DNA of 64,000 nt from Heterostelium album PN500 (GCF_000004825.1 NW_008805065.1:744001-808000), one strand, 5' to 3'. Shown: positions 1 through 10,584, counted from the stretch's first letter. The notes: generated by a model from the sequence alone, not told the origin. Made by a program: numbers and translations.

Positions 1-219
1 TATATCTACTAGATATGATCTACATAGTGTTCTACTGATATACTTGAACCACTCTCTACACACCAACGAATAATCTACAATACTGATCTTTTCTGAATAC
101 AACTTTTTAAATCTATCATTTACAACAGCTATTCTAAACTCTTTTTCTGCCCAATTCAATCGTTTACCTATTAGGTGATCAATTATTTGGTAATGAATAA
201 CATGTATTTGTATTGTCAT
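1..219 (-). CDS. F-box-like protein, N-terminal part (runs off window start)
   Basis: An open frame on the minus strand begins with ATG at 219 and stays open to base 1, giving 73 residues before the window ends. The translation (MTIQIHVIHYQIIDHLIGKR..., then SIVDYSLVCREWFKYISRTL) resembles the N-terminus of a large dictyostelid family with an F-box-like helix pair, often followed by leucine-rich or FNIP-type repeats. The SLVCREW segment corresponds to the second half of an F-box. In the family this region is thought to recruit SCF ubiquitin ligase parts; that role is inference here because the repeat part is outside the window. Similarity was judged by eye. Confidence 0.55.
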   Translation of the reverse strand, partial: MTIQIHVIHYQIIDHLIGKRLNWAEKEFRIAVVNDRFKKLYSEKISIVDYSLVCREWFKYISRTLCRSYLVDI

Positions 220-573
220 TTAAATAAAAGAATATGTTAACAAAAATAAAATAAAAATGTAGATCATAGATGACATTCGTTTTTTATCAACTTTTAAAAA
301 AAAAATCAAATTTCATATCTAGAAATAAATCAGATACATCTATCTAGTAAGCTATAACTGATTAGAGATAATGGAAGAGAAGAAGAAAAGAGAAGAGAAT
401 AATGAGGTTGACTTGATTTGACTTTAAACAAAAGAAAAGGTTGTAACACTTTTTTGGGGTTTAAAAAAAGTTATCAATTGATGTGTTTTTAAATGATCAA
501 CAATTTTGTTACTATTATTTAATAGTTATTTTTTATTTGTTCAAAAGATATATATTACATATAAAAAAATAAA
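220..573. other. Intergenic, divergent promoters
   Basis: About 350 bp of very AT-rich sequence separates two divergent genes (F-box-like leftward, small membrane protein rightward). It has homopolymer A/T runs but no open frame or RNA gene that I can support. It presumably holds both promoters. Confidence 0.5.
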
Positions 574-807
574 ATGGGAAGTGTAAACTCAATTCCAATA
601 ATAAATTATGCAGTAAATAAAGATGATAACAAAGTAAGAAAAAAACCAGTATGTATCTTAAACCAAAAATAATAAAAGATCAAATAATATTAATGTTTTT
701 TTGATTTTTAAAAGCTTCCAAACAAAAATTTACTCTATTTAGTATCAATATTTGTTACATTAATCGTATTATACATTCTTTTTGTATTATCAGCAACAAC
801 AAGATAG
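574..807 (+). CDS. Small single-pass membrane protein, 55 aa, two exons
   Basis: Exon 1 is 574-648 and exon 2 is 715-807, joined by a 66-bp intron (GTATGT...AAAAG) in phase 0. The product starts MGSVNSIPIINYAVNKDDNK, has a lysine/arginine-rich stretch, then about 20 hydrophobic residues (LLYLVSIFVTLIVLYILFVL) followed by SATTR. This is the layout of a tail-anchored protein: cytosolic N-terminus, one C-terminal membrane helix and a very short lumenal tail. I do not recognise a family; size and layout recall small ER proteins such as RAMP4 or Sec61-beta, but the sequence does not clearly match either. Clean splice signals and intact phase argue for a real gene. Confidence 0.55.
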
Positions 808-994
808 ACTGCTTTTTAAAAACAATGAAAAAGGTTATAAAATAAAACATTCTTCAATTTTTCACAAAAATGAACTTAATATTATATTATATTTCAACAG
901 TCGCTTAACCAAATTCAAAATCAATTGGTTAAAAAATATAAATATATAAATAAATAAAAAAATAAATAAATAAATTAAGTAAGAAAATATAAAA

Positions 995-1682
995 ATGGTT
1001 AGACCAACAATTTATTTTTATAGAGCAGCTGATGCATATGGTTGTTTCAGTAACTTTTCAGATCATCCTGTAATGATGGATGGATATATATGGCCAACAA
1101 GTGAACATTACTATCAAGTAAGAATGAAAATCAGAGAATCATTCCAAATTTAAAAACTTATGAAATCATTTTTATTTGCTAGGCAATGAAATTCAAAACA
1201 ACAGATATTGAGTATTACCATCAAATTAGAGATGCAGAATCTCCAGCAAGAAGTTTTAAAATGGGAAATACATATGCACATGACAAAAGAAGAGACTGGA
1301 ATCAAATAAAAGATCAGGTTATGTATGATGTAGTCCTTAATAAATTTCTACAAAATAAAGATATTCAAAGAAGTATATATTTTAAAAAAAAAAATTGCCT
1401 TTTATCTATTTATACTGATTCAAAATGAAATATAGTTTTACTAGATACTGGTATATCAAAAATAGTGGAACATACGAGATGTGATGACTATTGGGGTGAT
1501 GGTTCTGATGGAAAGTAAGTGATAAAATCTAATTTGTTAAAATGAAGATGCAGATTTATATAATAAAAATTAATTAAACTAATTATATATATAGTGGTAG
1601 AAATCAACTTGGTAAGACATTGGAGCTGGTAAGAGAGTTTATAAAGAATGCAAATGAAAAAGAGCTACAAGACAATGTTTAA
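995..1682 (+). CDS. NADAR-domain protein (YbiA-like), 159 aa
   Basis: Four exons: 995-1117, 1183-1372, 1436-1514 and 1595-1682. The second intron (1373-1435) hides an in-frame TGA; splicing it out restores the family sequence QRILLDTGISKIVEHT. Family landmarks run in order: FYRAADAYGCFSNF near the N-terminus, WPTSEHYYQAMKF, a middle helix with QVMYDVVLNKF, and the C-terminal DDYWGDGSDGKGRNQLGKTL motif (last G of DGK split by an intron; read DGN after splicing). NADAR proteins are N-glycosidases that act on ADP-ribose-linked or riboflavin-pathway compounds; bacterial YbiA/RibX is the model. The substrate here is unknown. Length matches the 150-180 aa usual for stand-alone NADAR proteins. Confidence 0.85.
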
Positions 1683-1767
1683 TAAAAAATGTATATGATA
1701 ATATTTTATTTATTTAATCCAAAAAGAAAAGTAAGGAAAATATTTCAAAGAGATGATCTTCCTTGGT

Positions 1768-2380
1768 AGAACATTCCATCCATATCAATTGTTTTGTTCG
1801 TAATATGACATCCAAAACCTTCTCTAGCAGAGTTGATCAAAAGTCCACGATCTAAATCGATTCTTGGTGTTTCACACCAGATCCAAATTTTGGTGGCTGG
1901 ATTGTACAAAAAGTCACTGTCAGCGAAGGAATCGGAGCCTGGGATTTCATAAACTTTAATTTTTTGTATTGTGTTTTAAGTTATATTAATGGTTATTAAA
2001 ACTAAAAGAAATTTAACTTTTTTAGCAACATGTTTGATGTTATTGGATTAAAAAAAATAATAAGCAATCAAAGTTTTATTGAAATTTAACAATTATGTGT
2101 GAATAATTAACAACCCACAAAAATGATCGGTGTACAAGATGAATCCATTTCTATCTGTTGATGTCTACATATTCCACCAATGCTGGTTCAAACGATCCAG
2201 ACAATGGACTGATACTTGCTCGCATGATATGGGATTCATCTCTGTGGATGATGTAAAACTGAGAAAATTGGTAGAATCAGTGGCAGCAATGAATCCAGTG
2301 GTTTTGTAGGTCTCCATAGTTAATTGATAGTCTTGAACCAATTTACCTTCAATTCTTGTTGAATTTCTATTTCTATTCAT
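1768..2380 (-). pseudogene. Probably decayed or misread coding region, family unknown
   Basis: Two or three coding-looking pieces lie in different frames on the minus strand. From ATG 2380 a frame runs 71 codons (MNRNRNSTRIEGKLVQDYQL...). An overlapping frame from about 2300 to 2130 reads FYIIHRDESHIMR and SPLSGSFEPALVEYVDINR. A third frame, about 1980-1768, reads VYEIPGSDSFADSDFLYNPA, then ILDRGLL-like residues, and ends GMFYQGRSSL. I could not connect them with good splice signals in the right phase. The simplest reading is a gene with frame damage, or a gene with introns I cannot place. I do not recognise the family. Base composition is more GC-rich than the flanks, which supports a coding origin. 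Confidence 0.3.
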
Positions 2381-2603
2381 TTTATTTGTTATTTTAATAA
2401 ATAATTAATATGATTTTATACCTTTCATTTTACATTATTTTAATAATAATCAATTAATAAGTTTTTTTATTTAGAAATACTGTCATCAATTAAGAAACAA
2501 AATGAACAAAAATAAACAAAATAGTTTTGACAAGACAAAAAAAATAGCAATCCCTTTTTAATTCTAAAAGGCGCATGCCCCTTTGTGGGAAATTTTATTA
2601 GAT

Positions 2604-3392
2604 TTAACATTTCAGATTTTGACCTATTTGAAGAGCAGCACAATTAATACCTGGATTAACTTTATCGAAATCAGTTTGACTCCAGGGATGACCACACTTT
2701 GAAGTCCAAATCAAATAGCAGGTATCGCCTTTAACAACTGTAATACCACCAGAAGTGGAACCACCTGATGTCGAACTACCGGCGTCACCACAACTCAAAT
2801 GTTGACCGATTTGAAGAGAATTACAGTTGATACCTGGATTAACTTTATCGAAATCAGATTGACTCCAGTTATGACCACATTTAGATGTCCAAATTGCATA
2901 GCAGGTATCGCCTTTAACAACGGTAATACCACCAGAAGAAGTGGATCCACCTGATGTCGAACCACTGTCGTCACCACAATTCAAATGTTGACCAATTTGA
3001 AGAGTATCACAATTAACATTAGGATTGGCCTTATCGAAATCTGACTGACTCCAATTGGGATGACCACATTTAGTTGTCCATACACCATAGCATGTATCAC
3101 CTGATACAACAGTGTATCCACCACCGTCACCACCAGATGTAGTACCACCAGAGGTTGTTCCAGAAGTACCACCACTACCGCATTTTATTGTCTGTCCGAT
3201 TTGAAGAGTATCACAATTAATATTGGGATTGACCTTATCGAAATCGGATTGACTCCAATTGGGATGACCACATTTAGTTGTCCAGATAGCATAACAAGTA
3301 TCACCGTCCATTACAGTAATATCCCCATCATCAGCTTGGCATAGAGAGGCGATCGCTAAAACTAATGCAATTAAAATTGTTTTTCTATACAT
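2604..3392 (-). CDS. Secreted four-LysM protein, 262 aa
   Basis: Single exon. It starts with a signal peptide (MYRKTILIALVLAIASLCQA) and then has four LysM modules at about residues 25-71, 93-139, 156-201 and 217-262. Each reads like GDTCYAIW-TKCGH-WSQSDFDKVNP-INC--LQIGQ--C, with four cysteines per module at equivalent positions (C33, C41, C60, C71 in module 1), presumably two disulfides. Modules are joined by Gly/Ser/Thr linkers. LysM modules bind N-acetylglucosamine polymers such as chitin or peptidoglycan; the cysteine-bearing form resembles eukaryotic secreted LysM proteins. There is no catalytic domain. It is a tandem paralogue of the two-LysM gene at 4177-4566, same strand, with a related promoter. 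A role in bacterial wall binding or spore/stalk wall is inference. Confidence 0.88.
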   Translation of the reverse strand: MYRKTILIALVLAIASLCQADDGDITVMDGDTCYAIWTTKCGHPNWSQSDFDKVNPNINCDTLQIGQTIKCGSGGTSGTTSGGTTSGGDGGGYTVVSGDTCYGVWTTKCGHPNWSQSDFDKANPNVNCDTLQIGQHLNCGDDSGSTSGGSTSSGGITVVKGDTCYAIWTSKCGHNWSQSDFDKVNPGINCNSLQIGQHLSCGDAGSSTSGGSTSGGITVVKGDTCYLIWTSKCGHPWSQTDFDKVNPGINCAALQIGQNLKC

Positions 3393-4176
3393 TATTTTTA
3401 ATTAAAATTCAAATGAAATAAAATATATATTTTTGTTGATAATATTATTCTTATTAATAATTTTACTTGTTTTTAATGATTAACATGATATTTATAGTGT
3501 TGTTTTGGAATGTGTTTCAAGTAGAACCATCTTCTCATTTCTTTAGCAATATAATAGTATGAATATGTTAATAGGTATGTAAAGTAATCTTCTAAATAAT
3601 CTTGATCTTTGTGCATTATGATAATTTCAAGGTATTTACCTTCTCACCTCCAATCTAAGATCATAATAATTGAAGTTACTACGATTTAAAATCATTCTTA
3701 CTTCAATACCCATAGTCATTAAAATTTAAATTTCATCATTTATTATGAAAAATTTGTGGTTATAATATTGAATATTAATTAGTGGTGATAAAAAATTTTA
3801 ATAAACAAATATCTACAGAAAAGGTATAGCTATAATATGATTTATATAAAAGTAAAACAAACAATTATTTTTATTATTTTATATTTAAAACGATTGGTAA
3901 GTTCTGTCGGTTGAAGAATTTAAATAATGTAAAAATAAAAAATCAAACTACAATAGATATTTTGGGAAAAGAATGTAAAAAGAGAAAACTAAATGTCAAT
4001 TCATTATAATAAACATAATAGTTTGACAATCAAAAAACTAAATGGTATGAATATTTAGCCCAAGTGTTAAAAACAAGTATAAAAAAAAGAAATTTATTGT
4101 AAACTGTAACATTTTTTGTTGTAAATGAGGTGTTTATTTCACCTATCATTTTTAGTTAAATGAAATAAACACCTTT
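3393..4176. other. Intergenic between LysM paralogues
   Basis: AT-rich spacer with the promoter of the four-LysM gene. A TATA-like box (CACTATAAATATC on the minus strand) lies at 3487-3499. Further out, 3892-3913 carries a 22-bp segment found again near 5097 upstream of the second LysM gene. No supported gene. Confidence 0.5.
3487..3499 (-). promoter_or_regulatory. TATA-like box of the four-LysM gene
   Basis: Minus-strand CACTATAAATATC lies about 95 bp upstream of the ATG. Nearly the same string sits at 4649-4661 upstream of the paralogue, so the core promoter was copied with the gene or conserved after duplication. Confidence 0.5.
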
Positions 4177-4566
4177 TTAACAATTGAGATGTTGACCGAT
4201 TTGAAGAGCAGCACAATTAATACCTGGATTGGCTTTATCGAAATCAGATTGACTCCAACTGTGACCACATTTAGAGGTCCATACACCATAGCAAGTATCA
4301 CCAGATACAACAGTGTATCCACCACCGCCACCAGAGGTAGAACCACCACCGCCGCCACCACATTTTAATTTTTGACCAATTTGGAGAGCAGCACAATTAA
4401 CTCCTGGATTTACCTTGTCAAAATCAGATTGACTCCAAGGATGACCACATTTTGATGTCCAGATAGCGTAACAAGTGTCACCGGCCACTACAGTAATGTC
4501 ATCGGCTTGGCATAGAGAAGCGATCATCAAAACTGAAAATACTAGTAAAATTGTTTTTCTATACAT
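4177..4566 (-). CDS. Secreted two-LysM protein, 129 aa
   Basis: Single exon with signal peptide MYRKTILLVFSVLMIASLCQ, followed by two LysM modules at about residues 24-69 and 84-129, separated by a poly-glycine/serine linker. Module sequence matches the four-LysM neighbour closely (GDTCYAIWTSKCGHPWSQSD, NPGVNCAALQIGQKLKC), with all four cysteines kept. The signal peptide starts with the same MYRKTIL and the promoter is related, so this is a tandem duplicate that gained or lost module pairs. Expected to be secreted and to bind GlcNAc-containing glycans; the ligand is not shown by sequence. Confidence 0.88.
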   Translation of the reverse strand: MYRKTILLVFSVLMIASLCQADDITVVAGDTCYAIWTSKCGHPWSQSDFDKVNPGVNCAALQIGQKLKCGGGGGGSTSGGGGGYTVVSGDTCYGVWTSKCGHSWSQSDFDKANPGINCAALQIGQHLNC

Positions 4567-5789
4567 TTTTATTTATATATTTGTTGTTGTTTTATAGTTT
4601 CTTTTTTATTGATCAAAAACTATATTTAATTTTGTTGAAATTGAACTCGATATTTATAGTGATATTTTGAGCTGTGTTTCCATACAACATGCTTTTCTTC
4701 AACTTTGTAAATGGATGAATGATTATAGATTTGTTATTTTAATGTTTATCATTTTTCCAAAATGATCTTTGATCTATACCTATTATTATAATCTGAAATT
4801 TGTATCGACTCCCAAAAACAATAAAAAATAAATAATCCAAGATACTAATAGTTTTGAAGTTACTAATTCAATCCCTTTTGATTTTGTGGTAACTAATTTT
4901 TATGTCCACATGTCGCCAAAGTCATAATGTTCAAAAGAAATCATCAATGTTGAAATGAAATAATATGAGAGTAGTGGTTATATATGAATAATGTGGTTAA
5001 ACAACAAACATTACATTAATTACCATTGAAGTAACCAAATCATATTATTAAAACAATCATGAAAGAAATAAAGTAAATAAAATAGAAATACAAAATGATT
5101 GGTAAGTTTGTCGGTTGGAATGTTGTGAACAAACAAAGTAATTGTTGTAAAAAAAAGAAAATGAAAATACTAAATCTACTAGTGTACTAATTCAGAACAA
5201 AACAAAATAGCACTATTATTTATTTTATTATAAAAAATAATGAATTACTTATAAATTAAAAATTAATTATCTCATTTTGCAAACTAGTTTGAACGAAGGA
5301 TGACGGTAGTGTTTTTTATTCTATTCGTTTACTCACAACAGAGATTACTAAGTTTATATCTTCATTACCTTATTATTATTATTTTAAAAAATAGAATAAA
5401 TAACATCAATAAATAAAGATTATTGTTGCGGTTATAAAATGACTGTCAAAGTTGTCTAAAAAAAGAAAAAAAAAAAACACTTGTTTTTTTCTAAATAATG
5501 AAAAAGTTTTTATGAATAAGAAAAAAAATAAAAATAAAAATAATTTAATTTTAATTTAAACGACCAGCAGTGGTAGGGGTTTGACACCTATCATAAGCAA
5601 TGATTTCACGAATTAATGATCAGATATTATTATTATTTAACTTAACCTAATCAATAAATCATTTTGCAAAAATAGTAAATGATATAAAAAGATAATCTTA
5701 ATTTTTAATTAAAAAAAATTTTTTTTATTTGTATATTGCAAATAGTTAAACAAGTTAGAATAATAAACTATAATAATAATAATAAAATT
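4567..5789. other. Intergenic with duplicated promoter element
   Basis: About 1.2 kb, AT-rich. It holds a TATA-like box for the two-LysM gene at 4649-4661 (minus), the second copy of a 21-22 bp element (5097-5117, GATTGGTAAGTT then TGTCGGTTG) and a GC-richer patch at 5570-5620 (AGTGGTAGGGGTTTGACACC) that could fold as a short hairpin (GGTAGG with CCTATC). No long open frame is convincing. Confidence 0.4.
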
Positions 5790-7731
5790 ATGGACACTGA
5801 TAACAGTAGTACAAATTTGAGTCAAAGATTTTGCAAATCACACTCTACGAAAAGATTAAAATTTTTGTGTGTTGATTGCAATCAACTTCTTTGTTCGAAA
5901 GGCTGTGCAAGTCCAGATAACACTCACAAGACTCATCAAATAGTAGATTCTGACACTTTAAAAAATGATATACTAAGTAGTAGTGGTAGTGTTTTAAATT
6001 TATCTTCAATAATCTATAATAAAGATAAAGATAACAACAAACAACAACAACAAAACGAAAAAGAAAATAATAATATTAGTGTTGTCAATGAAGATTTAAT
6101 AAATAATAATAATAATAAGAATAATCAAAATAATAAAGAAAATAATTTATATACAGAAAGATTATCAGAGATTTGGAAATATTTAAAACAGAATAATAAG
6201 GCTATCGAAAGTTCAAAGTCAACTGAAGAACATGTAAAATATCAATTTCATTTGCTACGAGAGTTTCTCAACAGAGAAGAAAGTAAACTGTTGAATGCAC
6301 TCTACAAGGAACGTGAAAAGGCAGAACAGAATATGAATGTACTACTCTCAGAGACTAAAGTAGTAAAATCAATTCTTCATCAACTAGGCTCCAAGACTCC
6401 AGAGATAAAACAATCAGAGAAATTAGAACAACAATTTCAACTAACTTTCGATACAACAACGAATCAACAACAATCAACTGCTGCTGCTGCTATTAATATT
6501 AATAATAACAACAGCAATGGATGTAATGATAGCAGTACTGTACAATCAATAAATAATAATAATAACAATGGTTATGGAAGTAGTCCACTTTTCCAGTTTT
6601 TAGGTACTAGTTAAGAATTCATTACTATTCAATATCAATCAACATAAATATCTACTTGTCAATCTTGTACAACAGCATGTAAATCTTATCAATCAGAATC
6701 GCTCGATATCAAGACACTCCAATCAATACAAGATTGAATTCAATGAGCTAAAGATCGAGGAATGGAAACAGCAATTCCAAAACACCTATGAAATAATAGA
6801 CAGTCGAAATCAACACATGACTTGTTCGACTTTTCTCAATCAACGTTTCTATATCCTTATGACTGGTAGAGATGGCTCCAACATACTTGATCTCGGAACA
6901 TTGAAATTCGTAAACTTTAAAGATACCAATCATTTTAACAACAACAACAACCTTAACTCTTCACCTTCATCCACAATCAACTCCACCACCGGCTCTGCAG
7001 CAGCCAAGTCATTACAACATCACTATCACTATGTATATTCCACTGTTTCAACCAATGATTTCATCTATGTATTTGGAGGTCGACCGAAATCGACGTCGTT
7101 TTCACGATTCTCCATTGAAACGCTGTCTTGGGATCATGTTGGAAACATTACGACCGACGGTGGTGAAGGCATCTCCACTTGCTACGACGGCACTCGCTAT
7201 ATCTATTTGATTGGCGGTCGCACATCACTCGGCGATCTCCGTAGAATCGACCGGTTCGACACGCACGACATGACATTCCAGCGCATCGGCGAGTTCAAAC
7301 GAACGTTGGTCAACGCCTGCAGTTTCTACCTGGACGAATCGATCTACATCATGGATCGTGACTACAACGAGATAGCGACGTTCAACCTACACACCGGCGA
7401 TATAGAAACACTGGTATTCGATATCAGTAGTCTCAACTTTGTGGTGTCGTTCTGCTTCGATGGTCGCGACCTGATCTACGTGGTCGATGAATACGGTGAA
7501 TTCATGAGACTCTCCATTAGCAAGCGAACGAAAGAAGCCATTGGATTCCCTATCACTGCATTCTACAACAACGCGAAATACCCGATGTTGTACATCAATA
7601 ACCTCATCTACTTCTTTGGTGGTAAGAAGCACGGTGACTATATCTACTCAATCGAAACCAACAAGTGGAAGAAAAGTAAATTCTATCACTATGAAACTGA
7701 TTATAATTCTGCTGTTTATTTTTACAAATAA
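5790..7731 (+). CDS. B-box zinc finger / coiled-coil / kelch-like protein
   Basis: ATG at 5790 (an open frame extends upstream but has no ATG). The N-terminus has a B-box zinc finger: CKSHSTKRLKFLCVDCNQLL, then C-x2-GC and H-x2-HQIV. It is followed by an Asn/Gln-rich stretch and a helical region (residues about 130-210). The frame stops at 6614, but from 6604 another frame runs to 7731 and reads NSLLFNINQHKYLLVNLVQQ, then kelch-type blades (IYVFGGRPKS, IYLIGGRTSL, LIYFFGGKKH). The two parts belong together in dictyostelid B-box/kelch proteins. An intron 6540-6603 (GTACAA...TTTTTAG, phase 0) would join them and give about 625 aa; the donor is weak, so a frame error is the alternative. Role unknown; kelch blades usually bind proteins. 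Confidence 0.65.
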
Positions 7732-8060
7732 AATAAAATGCAATAAAGATCTCAACTTATTTATTTATCTTGATATTAAATTATTAGTTTATTTTTTGTT
7801 GGTGAAACACAATAATCTCATTTAATGACGATATAAATGTTATGTGAAAATTTAAAATTTACTTGTTGTTTCACACACAGCATGCTTAGCCAATTTTGGT
7901 AAAAAATATCGATTGTTCATTTTTTGTTTGGAAATTTTAATTGTTTCTATTTAATTTGTGTCATTTTATTTATTTTTTTATTCATAACTTACTATTACTA
8001 TTTTTCATATATCTATATATTATAATATTTAAAATCTATATCATTTAAATAAAAACAAAG

Positions 8061-8982
8061 ATGAGTGTAGCTACTTTTGGACATTGTATCATTGAATTGG
8101 CACCGAATACTGATGATGTTTATATCTTAAAGTTGAATGACAATGAAAATAGATTCAACAATAAGAATATAAAGAATATACATGATGCACTTGATTTCAT
8201 TGAAAAGTAAGTAATCTTATTTACAGTGTTGTTATTTTGCGCGAAAATACTGATTTGGTTTTGTTTTGTTTTGTTTTGTTTTGTTTTATTTCAGACAAGA
8301 GAATGCATCGTGTTTAATTACAACAGGTACGAATCCAAAGTATTTCTCTAATGGTTTGGACTTAGAGTGGGCTATGACCATTGGAATGGAAGGATTCCAA
8401 CCATTCATTAAAGACTTCCAATGTTTGTTGGCTAGATTCCTTACATTCCCGATGCCAACAATTGCTGCGTTGAACGGTCATACTTTTGCAGGTGGTGCAA
8501 TGTTGGCGTGCTCACACGACTACAGAATCATGAGAAACGATAAAGGTTTCTTTTGTCTTCCTGAAGTCGATATTCATATTCCATTAACTCCTGGTATGAA
8601 TGCTGTATTACAGTAGGTTATTGTTATTAATATAATAATATTGTTATTATTTGTTAACTGTTTTTTTTTTTTTTTTGTTTTTTTTTATTAATATATTAGA
8701 GCAAAGATAACAGATGCGTCAACTTATAGAGATACTGTTTTGTTAGGAAAGAGATTCTCTGGTGAAGAAGCATCAAAGCTTAGAATCGTAGATAAAGCAA
8801 CTACCGAAGAGATGTTGTTACCAGAAGCTATACAATTAGCAACTAAAATAGCACCAAAAGGTAAAGATAGATTTACATTCGGTGCACTCAAGAGAGAACT
8901 CTACAGAAGCGCTATGGATAAATTGAAAACCGGTGATTTTGGTGAATCTTCAAAATTACAACTACCATTTGCCAAGCTTTAA
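8061..8982 (+). CDS. Enoyl-CoA hydratase/isomerase family protein, peroxisomal, 248 aa
   Basis: Exons 8061-8206, 8295-8612 and 8700-8982. The crotonase fold is recognisable: FSNGLDLEW (oxyanion-hole loop), then PMPTIAALNGHTFAGGAMLA, where the second oxyanion Gly-Gly lies, and EVDIHIPLTPGM. The sequence looks most like the small peroxisomal delta3,delta2-enoyl-CoA isomerases of plants, which shift double bonds during beta-oxidation of unsaturated fatty acids. It ends in Ala-Lys-Leu, a fitting type 1 peroxisomal targeting signal. The first intron contains a (TTTTG)n run up to its acceptor. Isomerase versus hydratase is not decided by sequence alone. Confidence 0.85.
8255..8288. repeat. (TTTTG)n microsatellite in an intron
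   Basis: About six to seven copies of TTTTG fill the end of the first intron of the enoyl-CoA hydratase/isomerase gene, acting as its pyrimidine-rich tract just before the acceptor. Confidence 0.8.
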
Positions 8983-9198
8983 ACAAAAGTAATAATAGTA
9001 ATCAATAATCAATATCAAATTAAGATAATATAATATATAGATTGATTGATAATTCAAATATATAAAAGAAATCTTAATAATAATAATAATAAATGTTAAT
9101 AAATTAAAATGTATTATAATTTATCTTGTTGTTTTTTTTTTTGTTATATATCTTTATCTTTTCTTTTTCTTTTATTTATTTCGTTTCTTTTATTTTAT

Positions 9199-10584
9199 TT
9201 AAATTTGAGTATTCAATGAATTCTCAACTGTACTACATTTGTCAATCAATATCTTGATAGCATCTTGAAACAATGTCTTTGGTGCAATAGTACCAACTGA
9301 TTCAATTGAAACTAAAAGTAAAATTAAAAAGTAAGTTTGTTAGTTAGTTGATTTGAAGTGAAATGAATGAATAATGAATTGTTGTTGTTGTTGATTTAAC
9401 AAATCTAAACACATACAAATGAAATGATCTCTAACTCTTTCCAGTTTTACGAATGGTTCCATCTCTGGATCTCTGATGCACTCACGACACATAGTGCAAT
9501 CCATTGGACGTGCAGCGAATGCCTTGCCCGAGTCTTCGATGTCGTATACGTTCATTGGACACGACTGTTTGAGTTTCTTTGCTTTCTCACCGGTGACCTT
9601 GTCAGAGACACTGATCTCCGGTAGGATCTTGTAGAATGCAGTTCCGACCGGTGACCACTTGATGTGCTCACGACCAATGTTCTTCTCGCAGTAGCACTGT
9701 ACTTCGAGTGCTTGACCGGGTCTCAACTTTACGATGGGAATATCATCGTATGCCGGTCTTGGATGATCGGCTTCATTAGGGAACATCTCATTCTGATCGT
9801 CTGTTGGTACCCATGTCAAGTGTTTCGACAAAACAGTACCGTTGATAGTCTCACCATTTGCATCCTTATAGCATCTAACCTTTAATGTAAAAATCAATGT
9901 ATCTTCTGCTGTATATTCTTTACCCGCTGTTGTATTTTGTTTGTTTTTTTGTTTTAGTATTAATATGCTAATATTTGTTAATAAGATTGATTGATTAACA
10001 CTTACGTTCTTTGTAATTAAAGATCTTTGGATCGACTTTAATTGGGATTAATCCTAGACGATGTGCTAATACTTCATCTTGTAATATCGATGTATTGTTA
10101 ATCATAAAGACACGCTCGATTGCCATCGTCGGGATTTCCGAGATTAGAATACGACGGAGTGCATTGGCAATGGGTGCATCGACACCGATCATCTCGAAAA
10201 CAAGATGATCCGGTTTATCTGAAAGTACATTAATCTTAAAGTTCTTTTTGAATTTATCTAAACTGAAACTGTTATCGTATCCCAACGATGTATATGCACC
10301 ACTATAATATATTCCTCTTGTCTGAAATCGATCAATCGATCAATCAATCAAAAATATTAATAATCTATTCTATTTTATTGTACAATTTTATAATAATAAT
10401 AATAATAGTTTTTGTTGTTGTTTCACCAAAAGTACTACTTTCATACATTTTCATTACCAGCATTACCAACTCTAACTCTTGTTCTTTGATTCTCTAACAA
10501 TGCATCTGGTAATCCATCTTGATCCTGTTTGTTGTTATTATTACTTGCTGATGACGATCCATTTTCCTTTGATTTCTTTGCCAT
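9199..10584 (-). CDS. DNA-directed RNA polymerase I and III subunit RPAC1 (AC40), 358 aa
   Basis: Four exons on the minus strand: 10584-10447, 10321-10006, 9926-9417 and 9311-9199; phases are consistent. It matches eukaryotic RPAC1/POLR1C throughout: [20 protein letters not shown], the alpha-like dimerisation motif, then [53 protein letters not shown], a C-x2-C segment (DCTMCREC) and the C-terminal helix [16 protein letters not shown]1 pairs with RPAC2 as the alpha-like platform for assembly of Pol I and Pol III, acting in nucleolus and nucleoplasm. An N-terminal Ser/Asn-rich stretch is lineage-typical. It is convergent with the upstream hydratase gene. Confidence 0.93.

Noticed and set aside
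5565-5625. tRNA or snoRNA at the GC-richer patch
   Set aside because: No acceptor stem, B-box or ordered C/D boxes; only a short hairpin.
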